NCBI RefSeq assembly: GCF_018137965.1
Contig: NZ_CP073100.1
Location: 2,553,754 to 2,617,753, forward strand
Direction of reading: 5' to 3'
DNA length: 64,000 nt
DNA from: Luteolibacter ambystomatis
GTDB lineage: Bacteria > Verrucomicrobiota > Verrucomicrobiia > Verrucomicrobiales > Akkermansiaceae
A program made the position numbers and the translations under genes. Positions 54,701-61,890 of this stretch are shown one piece after another; the first letter of the stretch is position 1; every line of letters begins with the position of its first letter. The notes under the pieces were generated by a model. It saw nothing but the letters and a program-made list of their open reading frames with translations. It did no database searches and was not told the DNA's origin.

Positions 54701-55521
54701 GATCGCCCGGTGACGGCTCCATTGCCCAACCGGCCACGCAACGCCGATCCCCAGGCACTCACGGTACCGTTCGTGCCGAGGGCCAGCGAGAAGGTCTCCC
54801 CTGCCGCCACCTGGCTGCAAGCATCCAATGGCACCCCCGCGCTCTTCAGAACAGGCTTGGCCAGCGGGCGATCCACCTGTGTCCCGTCCCCGACTTCACC
54901 ATTGAGGTTGTAACCGAATCCCCACACCTGCCCGTTCTTGTCTAGGACCAGACTGTGGGTCGCGCCTGCGGAGATATCCCAAGCATTGGCGAAGGGCCCG
55001 GCAGGATTGCTTCCAAACGCTTCCTTCTGAACCTTGTTTGGATACAGCACCGTTGCGGGACCTGATTGGCCGTTGCCCAGCCGCCCATATTGCTGGGCAC
55101 CCCACGCGAACACCTGTCCGTCCGACTTCAGCCCGAGCACATGCGCCCCTCCTACGCTGGCGGAACCGGTGACGGTAAAATCTTCAGTGGCCACCCCGCT
55201 GGACACCCCGTCTTTTCTCGCAATCGCCTTCACCACCATCCCCTTGCCAACCATCAACTTCTGACCGGCAGGAAGTGTCTGCGAGGAAGCATCCGGGGTG
55301 GATCCATCCAAGGAGTAGTGGATCGCAGCCCCGGTCGTCGTGGAGGTGATCTGGACCTCCACCCTCACCGCTGATCGCCCTCCGCTTGGCACGATGACGG
55401 GAGTATCCACCGCATTTGCGGCCAACGGAGACAATACCGCCGCCAGCACGACGGGAGAAGGGAGGATTCTCAGGTGGAAAATGAACGCGCTGAACCACTT
55501 GGAGGCGTAGTTGAACTTCAT
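45748..55521 (-). CDS. Giant RCC1/LamG/TSP3/Rhs repeat protein with C-terminal toxin-like tail
   Basis: 3257 residues from ATG 55521 (signal peptide ending LAANA). In order: a chitobiase-C-like domain (YSLDGSTPDASSQTLPAGQKL); RCC1 repeats (about 130-560: GQVFAWGAQQYGRLGNG, GQVWSWGYNASGELGDGG); a Big-type domain; a LamG jelly roll (about 700-860: YVDVDPSILSGKANFTLSTWVRF); TSP3 acidic repeats (DTDYDHDGLPDALEF, DTDNDGISDSEE); and a long YD/Rhs repeat shell (about 1300-2990) closing with YRDLDSGTFISRDPAGFVDGPNVYTYVRQNPWTAFDPEG. The last ~260 residues differ in composition and contain HYYTTYA, GFAIHTLGDTYAHA and HDGPNAKMHEW. These His/Asp clusters recall helical zinc phospholipase C-like hydrolases (inference). 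The Rhs cage would encapsulate this tail. Confidence 0.85.
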   Translation of the reverse strand: MKFNYASKWFSAFIFHLRILPSPVVLAAVLSPLAANAVDTPVIVPSGGRSAVRVEVQITSTTTGAAIHYSLDGSTPDASSQTLPAGQKLMVGKGMVVKAIARKDGVSSGVATEDFTVTGSASVGGAHVLGLKSDGQVFAWGAQQYGRLGNGQSGPATVLYPNKVQKEAFGSNPAGPFANAWDISAGATHSLVLDKNGQVWGFGYNLNGEVGDGTQVDRPLAKPVLKSAGVPLDACSQVAAGETFSLALGTNGTVSAWGSALRGRLGNGAVTGRSTYAISVTQAGSPFPALSGIKEIAAGAEHGLAREAHVSEAPGGQGRVWAWGTNSNGQLGIGNITNQSRANVLALQDIVSISGGDIHSAAVRLTPGDPDHQGEVWCFGSQDKGRLGNGLTAAANVSTPVRVKKVDATPADLTDNPLLNGITQVACGAAHTLALDNLGQVWSWGYNASGELGDGGTTQRGLADRVKTPDGSGILSGIVRIEAGGTGTNGTSMAWASDGTVYCWGRNADGMGGNGTTANVVSLPTPVKRLNVINRAPDISLGLYRPDAAAPSSIQLIASVIDKDGPGDVQKVEFFEGTQSLGTVGSAPWKLAQPAPTAGSHAVHAVATDSSGATHVSPVLNFTIPLDGYARVPSFPDRDQDGIPDDEDDGGEGDWQWAYENDALHDPDGAGIPASTFDSLIGFWDFEMLVASPNRYPNRMSSSYPAVVAGATSEVADGMLSKGLRFGGTNDYVDVDPSILSGKANFTLSTWVRFAPSSLTTTKAICYFRRNTTTFGFSLSATGSNPPADVRRTISFLSDKGNLQFQLPETLASQRIDNGKWHQVMMVREANQLKLYVDGKMATGTLTTSLPNAAWTVGTGAQLKFGGSAVDLDRVMFFDRGLNVTEAGQLFNQDEDHDGAPDYFERNVAGDPYIWGQDTDYDHDGLPDALEFINGTDWRNADTDGDGVFDGFEVNYGFNPKSQSSGRWYDDPDGDGINNWMESVLGTDPTKADTDNDGISDSEELQWRTNPVDPDSAPLDPLELTPAEAVAHPPHCPGLGMLGVFGPAFGPSSPDNELKIKIGDHSSSHSEQWRLLLGEASVHNHSTEVLEEIEYPLDRRNWTEISLEHMSTTYSDDEGPDYDYTAKIECDDKSFYLWDGNSLLIEYSGPGHTTENTADGKKAYIVPIEKMSFSTSLNFSGNDATGPRYRKVSLAGRPLGDQKPETEAETDQNEEETYVDAFDLSLRHDNSLIYTPLAASDLVLQANLSANECIWTERSGIRPHESMTQPFGAGWSSNLSSYIEVLESVGDDSPDPVVFNVVDEEGRSQRFTNNGLEFMPWPSSRVDKKTLQNSLSLENGKLVYRKKFGTKLVFEPTSAWFAYSSDRIQPAPTGKRHYYWRLEKVVDRFDNELVYSYGASDGSALIPTEISCPQRPGQKITIQRSSDCRRVEAVTDSMGNRTTFDYEDITWSSRSSTQDSSSAVPPAPRVLAEKGKKLVKVHYADGTSVDYGYGDPVSEVSVEEVKASAGLSKNYRFDDHLHFHVISIKDRREKETKIEYVPNDYTKAFSANGTDSGFYTASVSLDGLPSEVLGGLSNHLKTLNKDYETSNQANFKTVSGLPQLVSKVERADGSTALFARPDSKMWFYPKSDGTPTFKAEVHTKVTDAEGNVTLYDFEDVHGEIVELEDEQTYDPGAYSQQGRYAPEWMIYYLGFTNTYEAAGGGTIGEESYAFDLDSGLGLSSVTDFSGNVTGWAFGDVTPYTLPTAAGNIPTFGTKWSDPTIKTDALGRTETYEYDESQNPKKSRRLLSTINVHNIKTETPVDANGNQTALIVTDLGTGYILKKEAYEYTSTFKGFMTRKIVQKFAGQGHISDPSWVQNIVTDYVPDELGRLKSATMHADGTDLKTEYTYDLNNNKKTIKDPRGKVTTFHYDLLNRLVRTDFPTTYSESGDPLASSSYVQYDRNGRKAATTDEEGNTTLYLRDVLGRVTHTVIDMDRAGIPSAGTQGWIDDTALQPGVAITTQDLVTRTTYNKVGRVTRQEDARGFSTCTVYDGIYRPIHVFTGVPSGQGDTLGALVSLAAASSEVTHTELGYQSSVTFGGNTYAANPGSSAFDTSGFKPTSSKRVDAVGTTFGSRESLFTYGAYDAVYRPVATGVQYSGSPSGGDDGFKTTETAYGLTGGGSKEALITSVTDDRGTVTKTVADGLGRTVSTTQAQGVSGLARTTYCYYTSTGLAWRTLEPQNRYTETRFDSAGRAVQTWAADPATGGITANSPTTKTIYDEAGNVLATIDPRLNRTDFEYDDRNRQTKVLLPAVTNAKDPDAPIGGVRPERLTYYNRVGKITAAVDERGNLSRSFLDRAYRVYATRTNPETGDPSDSFANPGTGDITQSTELDPGGLVLSSKDANGNITRNAYDGLGRLVATATDPTAGNPVQPGGSGFSPSSYRSAYPGVLLVSKEYDDAGNLVCVTDGKGCRTGFTYDGLARKTRTLWDPGTAVQRTEYSDYDGLVQVRRTDGMGRITAYGYDALHRLTEVIYNPGSGGTSTHLDNQLRSYDEVDSLLSVTYPNDPGSLRETASTYDKLKRLTSETSAGITHAYPLYDEAGNRKQTVYGRTNRALVCEYDELNRLSSCEERDALGTPSGRVTSYAYDLGGKITRKTLPNGTKSTSTYDRLGRTLTIVERNGSNALVSSNDYSVSVGSWPNSYDGVGNVLRVAETYTKAGMANRVVVNGYDKTYRLVAEAATPSGGAATTTYYGYDAANNRTGKVAGGITTVYTFGNGTGGYNSNQLISYGPSGGAASWTFTYDHNGNRATRTGTGGTDAYTWDHENRLISLDAPSGDYAYTYDYRCRRVLRDESAASGAKTSLTFSGGTSVQEANASGVVQVEMIRGSDWGGGIGGVLYTVRGTDRSYNAYNSRGDVVSTTDGSGAATWQASYEAFGTRTAELGTNVERQRANTKDEDPTGLLNEGFRYRDLDSGTFISRDPAGFVDGPNVYTYVRQNPWTAFDPEGLYAEAGHYYTTYAVAIAAGVEKNKALRIAYYSQLPDESSRYDAIDHAKSGGLESALKPTGPPLSKEALAADTGATHQMVAVQGNLHFLRGANNEQVISARRNLAEAIKAGEFESDWQIGFAIHTLGDTYAHAKQNGGDGEKGYAPLGGHAEDGFRPDSIAENSYNLKKYENYARSLYAALGGKDFEKNPDMQSLLENSQKLGIVGSSHDGPNAKMHEWFVGNFGERAPLYGYDPRQKHAVYKEWAEPSDADFKKHLDKVGNIMDR

Positions 55522-55924
55522 GAAAGAAGGGATGCGAGAAGTAAAAATTTCGGGAGTGCTAACGGATGGGGATCGGAAAAAGTCAGAAACGGAGTAGACT
55601 GGCAACCCTGTTAGATGCGAAAAGGAGGCCTTCGCGAAAATTTCACCTGATCTCCACAATCCGCGGCATCAAGTGCCAAGATGGCTTCCTAAACCATCCA
55701 TTCTGCCGCTTACTGAGTTAGGAGTAATTTGTCTAGATGATTGGCCTTTTACCTTTCCTCTCAGCACAAGCGTTTGATTCGTTAATGGAAACTAGCTCCC
55801 GCATGCGTACGCTGCCGGTTGATTGGATTCATCCTATCGCCGCCATGAGAGAGCGGAAGGTTTCCACACAGAGCTCGGCGGATGCCACGCAGACCAAAGT
55901 TCCTATGGCTTTTTTGCTCCCTAG
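55522..55924. other. Rhs promoter region and adjacent non-coding DNA
   Basis: 403 bp without a gene that I can support, and AT-richer than the Rhs body. No operator-like repeat was recognised. Confidence 0.4.
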
Positions 55925-56539
55925 TTACCACGTGAAGCGGTCGCACTCGATGAAGCCCTCCGACTGGAAACTCACCACCTGGAACGGAGAACCACAGGAG
56001 TCATAAACCGATGCAACGAGTGCCTTCAACCGTCGAAGCTTCGCTTCCGCTGCGTCCAGTTTCCGGCGAAGGTCTGAGACTTCCGCTTCAAGCACTGCCA
56101 GTTCGGCCATCCTCCTGGCGCGCTTGTCCCGGCCCATTCCTGCCACCTCCATCCAGCCCTCGCTTCCTTCGGCAATTTTATAGCTAGCCATCCAGTATGA
56201 GACGGCAGCATTACTGAGCCCGTGGGTTTCAGTCCTGAATTCGATTTCCATCGTCGTGGCGTGGCCGCTTGAGGGACCGATACGAACCAGCCTCACTTTC
56301 TTGCCTGCCTTGATCATGCTGGCTACCAGTGCCCGACCAATCGCGCCTCCCCCGAGGATATGAACAGGCTCATTCCACACACGCCCCTCTTTTATCGAGA
56401 CTGCCTCCGCTTGGATAGCGTCAACGGACGAGCTTTCAGGCTTGTACAGATTGAACCCGTACCCGCCCGTCCCTGGCCATAGGTGTCTTCCTGCCGTAAG
56501 CACAAATCTCCAAAAGCCATCAAGATTGCCATTCGTCAC
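55925..56539 (-). CDS. Hypothetical protein with Rossmann-like motif and coiled coil
   Basis: 204 residues, overlapping the amylase 3' end by 20 bp. A GGGAIGRALVASMIKAGKKVRLVRIG stretch (about 63-88) looks like a dinucleotide-binding GxGxxG turn. A coiled coil follows at about 145-175 (AELAVLEAEVSDLRRKLDAAEAKLRRLKALV). The halves do not fit one known family, so it may be a chimera or partly spurious. Confidence 0.4.
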   Translation of the reverse strand: MTNGNLDGFWRFVLTAGRHLWPGTGGYGFNLYKPESSSVDAIQAEAVSIKEGRVWNEPVHILGGGAIGRALVASMIKAGKKVRLVRIGPSSGHATTMEIEFRTETHGLSNAAVSYWMASYKIAEGSEGWMEVAGMGRDKRARRMAELAVLEAEVSDLRRKLDAAEAKLRRLKALVASVYDSCGSPFQVVSFQSEGFIECDRFTW

Positions 56540-58343
56540 GCCACTTGGCCGATCCTCTGGAAGGGATCAAGCGGCGGCGGACGATGCGATTCTCCCGTGT
56601 GGGAGCGGCCTTCCTATCGACCGGAAAAACCACAAGCTTATATCCGATGGACGACCCGGCACTTTGCTCAAACGGAATTTCCGCGAACCACGTGTTGGCG
56701 TTCACGCATTCCATCCGATGGGCTTTGGCGAGATCCCACTTCCCCAGTTCGGGACAATCTCCGATGACTGCTAGGGTGTCGCCCGGCTGGGTCGGTGCGC
56801 CGTTCACCTGAAGCCTCACCACACATCGGCCACGAACCGGTCCACCTCGGACAGCAATAACGATCGCCTGGTTGGCGTTGAGATGAAGGGCCGCAGTCCC
56901 ATCGGCTACAATGATCCGCTGTCCGCCCAGAAGGCAGTCGTGCTCCCCGTCGGGGAACTCAAGATTGGAGACCACCAGCTCCCTTTCCGGGCCCTTGTTC
57001 AGCGCCACGAGACAACTCGAGTCGCGATAGCGGCGCAGGAATACATAGCTTTCTTCATCGATCCACTTCGGCCACTGTCCACCCAGTTGAAGAGCCGGGT
57101 TGAGCTTCCGCTCTTTTGACAAAGCGGCGACGATGCGGCACGCGGGAGTAGATTCCCAGGAATCCATCATCGGACGGTTGTAGGGATCCTTCCCTCCGTC
57201 GGTGTCGTTGTGGAGATACTGCTCGCAGCCATAGTAGATGCAGGGAATACCCCGGCTGGTGAGGAGAAGAACGAGCGCGAGGTCCACCACCTCGTTGGGC
57301 GCACCCAACGATTGCAACCTCGGCATGTCGTGGTTTTCAAAAAACGTGACGAGTTCCGTGGCTCCGGAGTAATTGCCGTCCAGATCGAGGATTTCCTGCA
57401 GGTGACGGAATCCTTCCCGCCTTCCCCCGGCGAGAATGGCACGCACGGCATGGCAGAAGCCGAAGTCGAGAATGGTCATTCCGGATTTGTTTGCGAATTC
57501 CACCGGCTTCTCCTGGCCGGGATGGCCGTGGATCCATTCGCCGAAGCGGAACAAATTGGGATTGAAGGCGTCGAGATCGGCACAGAACTCCTGCCAGAAC
57601 CACAAGGGCATGTGCTTCACGGTATCCACCCGCAGGGCGTCGACGCCCTTGGCAACCCAGAGTTTGATGGCCTCTTTGATATGGTCCCGGTAAAGGATGT
57701 TGTTCTCGTTGAAAGTGGCCAAGCCTGCCAGTTCGCAGTTCTGCACCTGCCATTCGTCGGTCCAGTCCTGCATCTCCCCGTAATGGTGGTACCAGTTCGC
57801 GGTGTCGTTGTCGAAATCAGCGATGAGCTTTCCGTCATCATAGAGCCTGCCCTTTCCACCGTCGGTCTGGGGTGAGCTGTGGTTGCAAACGATGTCCAGG
57901 ATGAATTTCATGCCGCGCCGGTGCAACTCCCCCAGAAGCGTGTCGAACACAGTATCATTGCGCTGGAACAGCCGCTTCTCGGAGGGATCGTTCATCCATC
58001 GCGGATTGATCCGCTTGAAATCGCTGGTCCAATAACCATGGACCGGCGCACGGCGTTCCTCGCCGGTGGTCATGGAGTGGACTTGCTCGAAAAGAGGAGT
58101 CGTCCAGATCGCCGTGATCCCGAGCGACTCGAGATAACCGAGGCGCTCGATCAACCCTTGCAGATCGCCACCCCAGTATTTCTGCCAGTCCTGATGGGAG
58201 GCATCGAACATTTCGTCGGCTTCCCGGGCTTTGTCCGGATTCCCGATCGCAAACCGGTCCAAGACAATGAAGTAGATCGTCTCGGACCGGAACTCGACAT
58301 CCGAGTCCGCAAGTATCTTCAAGGCTGCGGAATCATCTGACAT
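56520..58343 (-). CDS. GH13 alpha-amylase/CGTase-like enzyme with CBM20
   Basis: 607 residues. GH13 barrel with YFIVLDRFAIGNP (region I start), ILDIVCNHSS, ALRVDTVKH (nucleophile Asp240), FRFGEWIHG (acid/base Glu269) and FFENHDMPR (Asp339). A C-terminal starch-binding domain of the CBM20 type is at about 510-600 (VRLQVNGAPTQPGDTLAVIGDCPELGKWDLAKAHRM). It hydrolyses or transfers alpha-1,4-glucans. No signal peptide is visible, so it probably acts on intracellular glycogen. It heads a minus-strand run with the transporter and stress genes further right. Confidence 0.92.
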   Translation of the reverse strand: MSDDSAALKILADSDVEFRSETIYFIVLDRFAIGNPDKAREADEMFDASHQDWQKYWGGDLQGLIERLGYLESLGITAIWTTPLFEQVHSMTTGEERRAPVHGYWTSDFKRINPRWMNDPSEKRLFQRNDTVFDTLLGELHRRGMKFILDIVCNHSSPQTDGGKGRLYDDGKLIADFDNDTANWYHHYGEMQDWTDEWQVQNCELAGLATFNENNILYRDHIKEAIKLWVAKGVDALRVDTVKHMPLWFWQEFCADLDAFNPNLFRFGEWIHGHPGQEKPVEFANKSGMTILDFGFCHAVRAILAGGRREGFRHLQEILDLDGNYSGATELVTFFENHDMPRLQSLGAPNEVVDLALVLLLTSRGIPCIYYGCEQYLHNDTDGGKDPYNRPMMDSWESTPACRIVAALSKERKLNPALQLGGQWPKWIDEESYVFLRRYRDSSCLVALNKGPERELVVSNLEFPDGEHDCLLGGQRIIVADGTAALHLNANQAIVIAVRGGPVRGRCVVRLQVNGAPTQPGDTLAVIGDCPELGKWDLAKAHRMECVNANTWFAEIPFEQSAGSSIGYKLVVFPVDRKAAPTRENRIVRRRLIPSRGSAKWRDEWQS

Positions 58344-58429
58344 GGTGCATCTTATTCTTCGTCATGCTCGCTGGGAGCCGGTGGAATCAAGGTCTGGGTG
58401 ATGAAGGTCAAATCCTTGTCGGTCTGTCC

Positions 58430-58577
58430 TTACTCATCGGCGGTGCCTAGGAATTCGACGACCTCGGACAAGCTGAGAGCTTCCGCCAGAGCGCAAATCG
58501 TTCGCCCCTGCGCAGTAACTTGCGCTCCACCCACGGTTTTGTGAGCACCGTAGCGGTTTGCACTGGACGGCCGTTTC
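58430..58577 (-). other. Possible remnant of a small coding region
   Basis: The minus frame ends AQGRTICALAEALSLSEVVEFLGTADE before a stop at 58430 and looks coding-like. No start or family could be identified. It may be a decayed gene. Confidence 0.25.
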
Positions 58578-58760
58578 TCAGGCAGGTGGCCCGCCCTCCG
58601 GGTGACTGATCGCCGGGGCGTAGAGCAGGCACAAGTGAAGGAAGCCGTCCGTGCTCCATCCCTGCGAGTGGACAAGGGTGATCCCGCGGTTTTGGCCAAG
58701 CCAGGCATTGAGCTGGGATTCAAGTTCCGCCGGGCTGCCGCTGAATAGTTTCGAGTTCAT
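58578..58760 (-). CDS. Small conserved-looking protein
   Basis: 60 residues: MNSKLFSGSPAELESQLNAWLGQNRGITLVHSQGWSTDGFLHLCLLYAP. The pattern (LxxxVNxWL...I.LVHSQ...) resembles small alpha/beta proteins of unknown function found near stress genes. It lies just before the NRAMP-like gene on the same strand. Confidence 0.55.
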   Translation of the reverse strand: MNSKLFSGSPAELESQLNAWLGQNRGITLVHSQGWSTDGFLHLCLLYAPAISHPEGGPPA

Positions 58761-58799
58761 GGTTTTGGTGGGTTCGAGGAAAAGGATCCGTCGGGCAGG

Positions 58800-60089
58800 T
58801 CAAAGGACGGCAAGGCTGGCCGCCGCAGCGAACATGACCAGGCTGGTGAGGCTGACGATGGCGAGCGAGAGACGGGAGCTCGGCTGGCCTTTCATCAGCT
58901 TGCGGTCCGCCGCGACCAGGACGATGCCCGTCATCATGAATGGTGCGAGCACGCCGTTGACCACCGCCGACCAGAACAGGGCCTTGATCGGATTCACGCC
59001 CAGAAAGTTCAGCGAGACACCCAGGAGGGTGGAGGCGACGATGATCGCGTAGAAGGCCCGGGCCTGCGTCGGCTTGAGATCCAATCCCTGTTTCCAGCGG
59101 AACGTCTCGGCGAAGGCATAGGCCGCCGATCCCGCGAGCGTTGGAATCGCCAAAAGCCCGGTGCCGATGACGCCCACGCTGAACAGGAGATAGGCCGCGT
59201 TGCCGGCGAGCGGCTTCAATGCTTCGGCCGCCTGCTTCGTGCTCTCAATCTCAGTGAGCCCGTGTCGGTTCAACGTCAGCGACGTCACCAGAATGATGAA
59301 GAACATCACCAGGTTGGAAACCAAGGTGCCGAATCCCACATCCACCTTGCGGTCGCGGAGTTCCAAGGCCGTGGCGTTCTCGCGTTCCTTCCGGGTGGTC
59401 TGGCCGTTCGCCTTCATTTCCTCCACCTCCTGTGAAGCCTGCCACACGAATAAATAGGGGCTGATGGTGGTGCCGAGAATCGCAACCAGCATCGACCACT
59501 GTTCGGAATGGGCCGGCCATTTCGGAACAAGGGCTCTTCCCACCTCCGCCCAATCCGGGCTGACGAGGAATGCCGTCACGATGTAGGTGAACAACACGAG
59601 CGCGAGCCATTTGAGGGTATCGGCGATCCTACGGTATTTGAACAGCACGGTGGCGGCGGCAATTCCGACTCCGAAGAGGGTGGAGGAAACCTTGGAATCT
59701 AGCCCGAAGAGCATTTGCGCCGCATCGGCCATTCCGGAAAGATCCGCGCCGATGTTGATGGCATTGGCAGCCAGGAGACCGAGGCACATGAGGCCGAGCA
59801 GCCATCTCGGAAACTTCTTGCGGAAGACTTCCGAAATACCCACACCGGTGACCATGCCAATGCGCGCGCACATGAACTGGGTGCAAGCCATGAGAGGCCA
59901 GGTCAAAAGGGCCGTCCACAGCATGGAATGACCGAATTTCGCTCCCGCCATCGAGTAGGTTGCGATCCCGGAAGGATCATCATCCGCGGCCCCGGTGACC
60001 AAGCCCGGTCCCAGACAGCGCAGGAAGCGACGGACCGGGCCTTTATTCTCCCCGTCGGAGTTCTTCTTTTTTGCGGTGCCCTCTTTCAT
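58800..60089 (-). CDS. NRAMP-related divalent metal transporter
   Basis: 429 residues and about 11 transmembrane helices. Helix 1 has GAADDDPSGIATYS, where canonical Nramp has a DPGN motif. Helix 6 reads ILGTTISPYLFVWQASQEVEEM, where canonical Mn/Fe transporters have the MPH motif. Replacement of the soft-metal methionine is known from NRAMP-related Mg transporters, so the substrate may be Mg or another hard ion rather than Mn/Fe (inference). It lies between the amylase and a beta-propeller gene. Confidence 0.85.
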   Translation of the reverse strand: MKEGTAKKKNSDGENKGPVRRFLRCLGPGLVTGAADDDPSGIATYSMAGAKFGHSMLWTALLTWPLMACTQFMCARIGMVTGVGISEVFRKKFPRWLLGLMCLGLLAANAINIGADLSGMADAAQMLFGLDSKVSSTLFGVGIAAATVLFKYRRIADTLKWLALVLFTYIVTAFLVSPDWAEVGRALVPKWPAHSEQWSMLVAILGTTISPYLFVWQASQEVEEMKANGQTTRKERENATALELRDRKVDVGFGTLVSNLVMFFIILVTSLTLNRHGLTEIESTKQAAEALKPLAGNAAYLLFSVGVIGTGLLAIPTLAGSAAYAFAETFRWKQGLDLKPTQARAFYAIIVASTLLGVSLNFLGVNPIKALFWSAVVNGVLAPFMMTGIVLVAADRKLMKGQPSSRLSLAIVSLTSLVMFAAAASLAVL

Positions 60090-60105
60090 ACGGCTTGGTC
60101 GCGGT

Positions 60106-61179
60106 TCAGTTTCCCGACTTCACCTTGTAGACCCGGAATGGCTCGATCCGTTTGTTTTCGCCCCGGTTGTATTTCGGCATGAGGTGGATCTGCGACGTGG
60201 TGACATAGAGCCAACCATCGGGCCCCCAGCTGAATGTGTCCGGCCATTTGAGCCGGTCGTCGCGGACAATCAGCGTCTCCTTGCCTGCCGCGATGTCGAA
60301 GCGGGTGACCGCGCTCTTTTCAAAGGCCGCGAGGTAGATGCCGCCCTGGTTATCTTCAATCATGCCATCAGGCGACGATGTAACCGCGACCTTTTCGACC
60401 TTCGCGGCCAGTGCTTCCGGAGACAATGCCGGGTTGCGCAACGCGGCGGTGGGCACCCGGTAGAGGGTGTCGCCGGTCAGCGCGTGATAGTAGAGCCAGC
60501 CGCCTTGCTCATCCAGCGCAATCCCATCGGCGTGGAAGCGGGGCGTGCCTCCGGTCTTCGGATCGACCGGCTTCTCGTCCCCCACCACCAGCACTTTGGA
60601 AGGTTCCGCGTGGGTCGAGGGATGATTTTCCAGCAGACGCCGTGCGCGGCCCGAGCTCAGGTCCACCACGATCAAGGATCCCTCGCCGGACTCGGTGAGA
60701 TAAGCGCTTTGGTTTTCTCGATCGATCCGGATGTCATTCAGGTAAGAAGCCGCGGGAGCGACGTCGGGTCCCATCGGGAAAGTTCGCACGACCTTGTCGG
60801 TGGTCAGATCGATCTCCACCAGCTTCGCGCCATTCGCGATCACGCCCTGCTGCATGGGAGAACCGGTGTCCACCACCAACAGGTGGTCGCCCTTGTCGCA
60901 AACCACGCTCTGAACGCATACAAACCGTGTGGCCGCATCTCCTTCCTTTGAATTCCACCGGCCATCCGGAAAGGACTGCGGCTTGCCGTCCTTCAGTTCC
61001 GCTACTGACAACGTATGACGTTCGTCCCAGAAGGGGAAGTTGACGAAAATCCTTCCCTTGGAAGAGACGGTCACTCCCGTCACCTGTTGATCCGGGAATG
61101 ACGCCACTTCCACCAGTTGGGGATCGGCCTGCGTGACGGAGGTGGCGGCGAACAGAACCGCAAGGAATGAGGATCTCAT
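60106..61179 (-). CDS. Secreted major royal jelly/yellow-family beta-propeller protein
   Basis: 357 residues from ATG 61179; signal peptide MRSSFLAVLFAATSVTQA. MRJP/yellow features: GRIFVNFPFWDERHTLSVAEL, NDIRIDRENQSAYLTESGEGSLIVVDL, RFHADGIALDEQGGWLYYHALTGDTLYRV and DTFSWGPDGWLYVTTSQIH. Periplasmic; bacterial members are of unknown substrate or lactonase-like. The frame upstream to 61455 overlaps the DUF2383 gene and is not used. The stop is 16 bp before the NRAMP-like start, so they may be co-transcribed. Confidence 0.88.
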   Translation of the reverse strand: MRSSFLAVLFAATSVTQADPQLVEVASFPDQQVTGVTVSSKGRIFVNFPFWDERHTLSVAELKDGKPQSFPDGRWNSKEGDAATRFVCVQSVVCDKGDHLLVVDTGSPMQQGVIANGAKLVEIDLTTDKVVRTFPMGPDVAPAASYLNDIRIDRENQSAYLTESGEGSLIVVDLSSGRARRLLENHPSTHAEPSKVLVVGDEKPVDPKTGGTPRFHADGIALDEQGGWLYYHALTGDTLYRVPTAALRNPALSPEALAAKVEKVAVTSSPDGMIEDNQGGIYLAAFEKSAVTRFDIAAGKETLIVRDDRLKWPDTFSWGPDGWLYVTTSQIHLMPKYNRGENKRIEPFRVYKVKSGN

Positions 61180-61196
61180 GGCGATGAGGTTTGGAT

Positions 61197-61670
61197 TCAG
61201 ACCTGGAGTCCTCCCGGCGGTCCGCTGGGATTCGGGGTATGCTGGAGCGCGGTCAGCATATCGAGATGCTGCTTGAGGGAAGGCAGGAGCGTGGAGCGGA
61301 TTTGCTCCTTGATCTCTTCCATCACCTGGTCGTCGGCCAAGGCCTCCTCGTACTGCGCGATCCCGTGCTCCTCCCCTTGCTTGAGAACGGTCAGGGTAAC
61401 CGCATCTCCCAGCACCGTGGCGGTGGCTTCCGCGGCGGCCGCAAACGACCCCCACAAGCCGGAGGAGCCGCTGGGTTCAGTACCCATGGCACGGAGATGA
61501 CGGGCGAGAATATCGCAGTTTTCCTGATGGTCGTGTTGGATGCGCTGCAAATCCGCGTGGCCCGGGCCCTCCGTGAAACGGCTCAGAGCGTGGTTGTAGC
61601 TTTCGACCGCTGACATTTCGCCGCGATGAAGACGCAGACAAATTTCCGAACAGGCGTTGGTATCACTCAT
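61197..61670 (-). CDS. DUF2383 ferritin-like four-helix protein
   Basis: 157 residues, helical. It has LHRGEMSAVESYNHALSRF, LQRIQHDHQENCDILARHLRAMG, and EEHGIAQYEEAL. Glu/His placement is like ferritin-like DUF2383 (PA2169-type) proteins, which often sit in stress clusters. It is cytoplasmic and 17 bp upstream of the propeller gene. Confidence 0.82.
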   Translation of the reverse strand: MSDTNACSEICLRLHRGEMSAVESYNHALSRFTEGPGHADLQRIQHDHQENCDILARHLRAMGTEPSGSSGLWGSFAAAAEATATVLGDAVTLTVLKQGEEHGIAQYEEALADDQVMEEIKEQIRSTLLPSLKQHLDMLTALQHTPNPSGPPGGLQV

Positions 61671-61890
61671 GAACCTTCGCTTTGCATGCCGGGTGCCAGA
61701 GACATCCGCGCATCACATTCCACGGTGCAACAGGCTTACGGCCATCGCCTGCCGAATGCCGGCCGATGAAGCGCGTGCAAAATGTCGCGCCAACGTGCAT
61801 GTCGCATGGCCTTGTATAAAAATAGATGAACGCAAACCTCGCCGCCTCCCTATCTGATGTTAGGCATGGTTTCTGCGAGAGCGGTCTTCG
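61671..61890. promoter_or_regulatory. Divergent intergenic region
   Basis: 220 bp between the minus-strand stress genes and the plus-strand HD/SDR operon; both must be transcribed from here. No clear operator was recognised. Confidence 0.35.
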
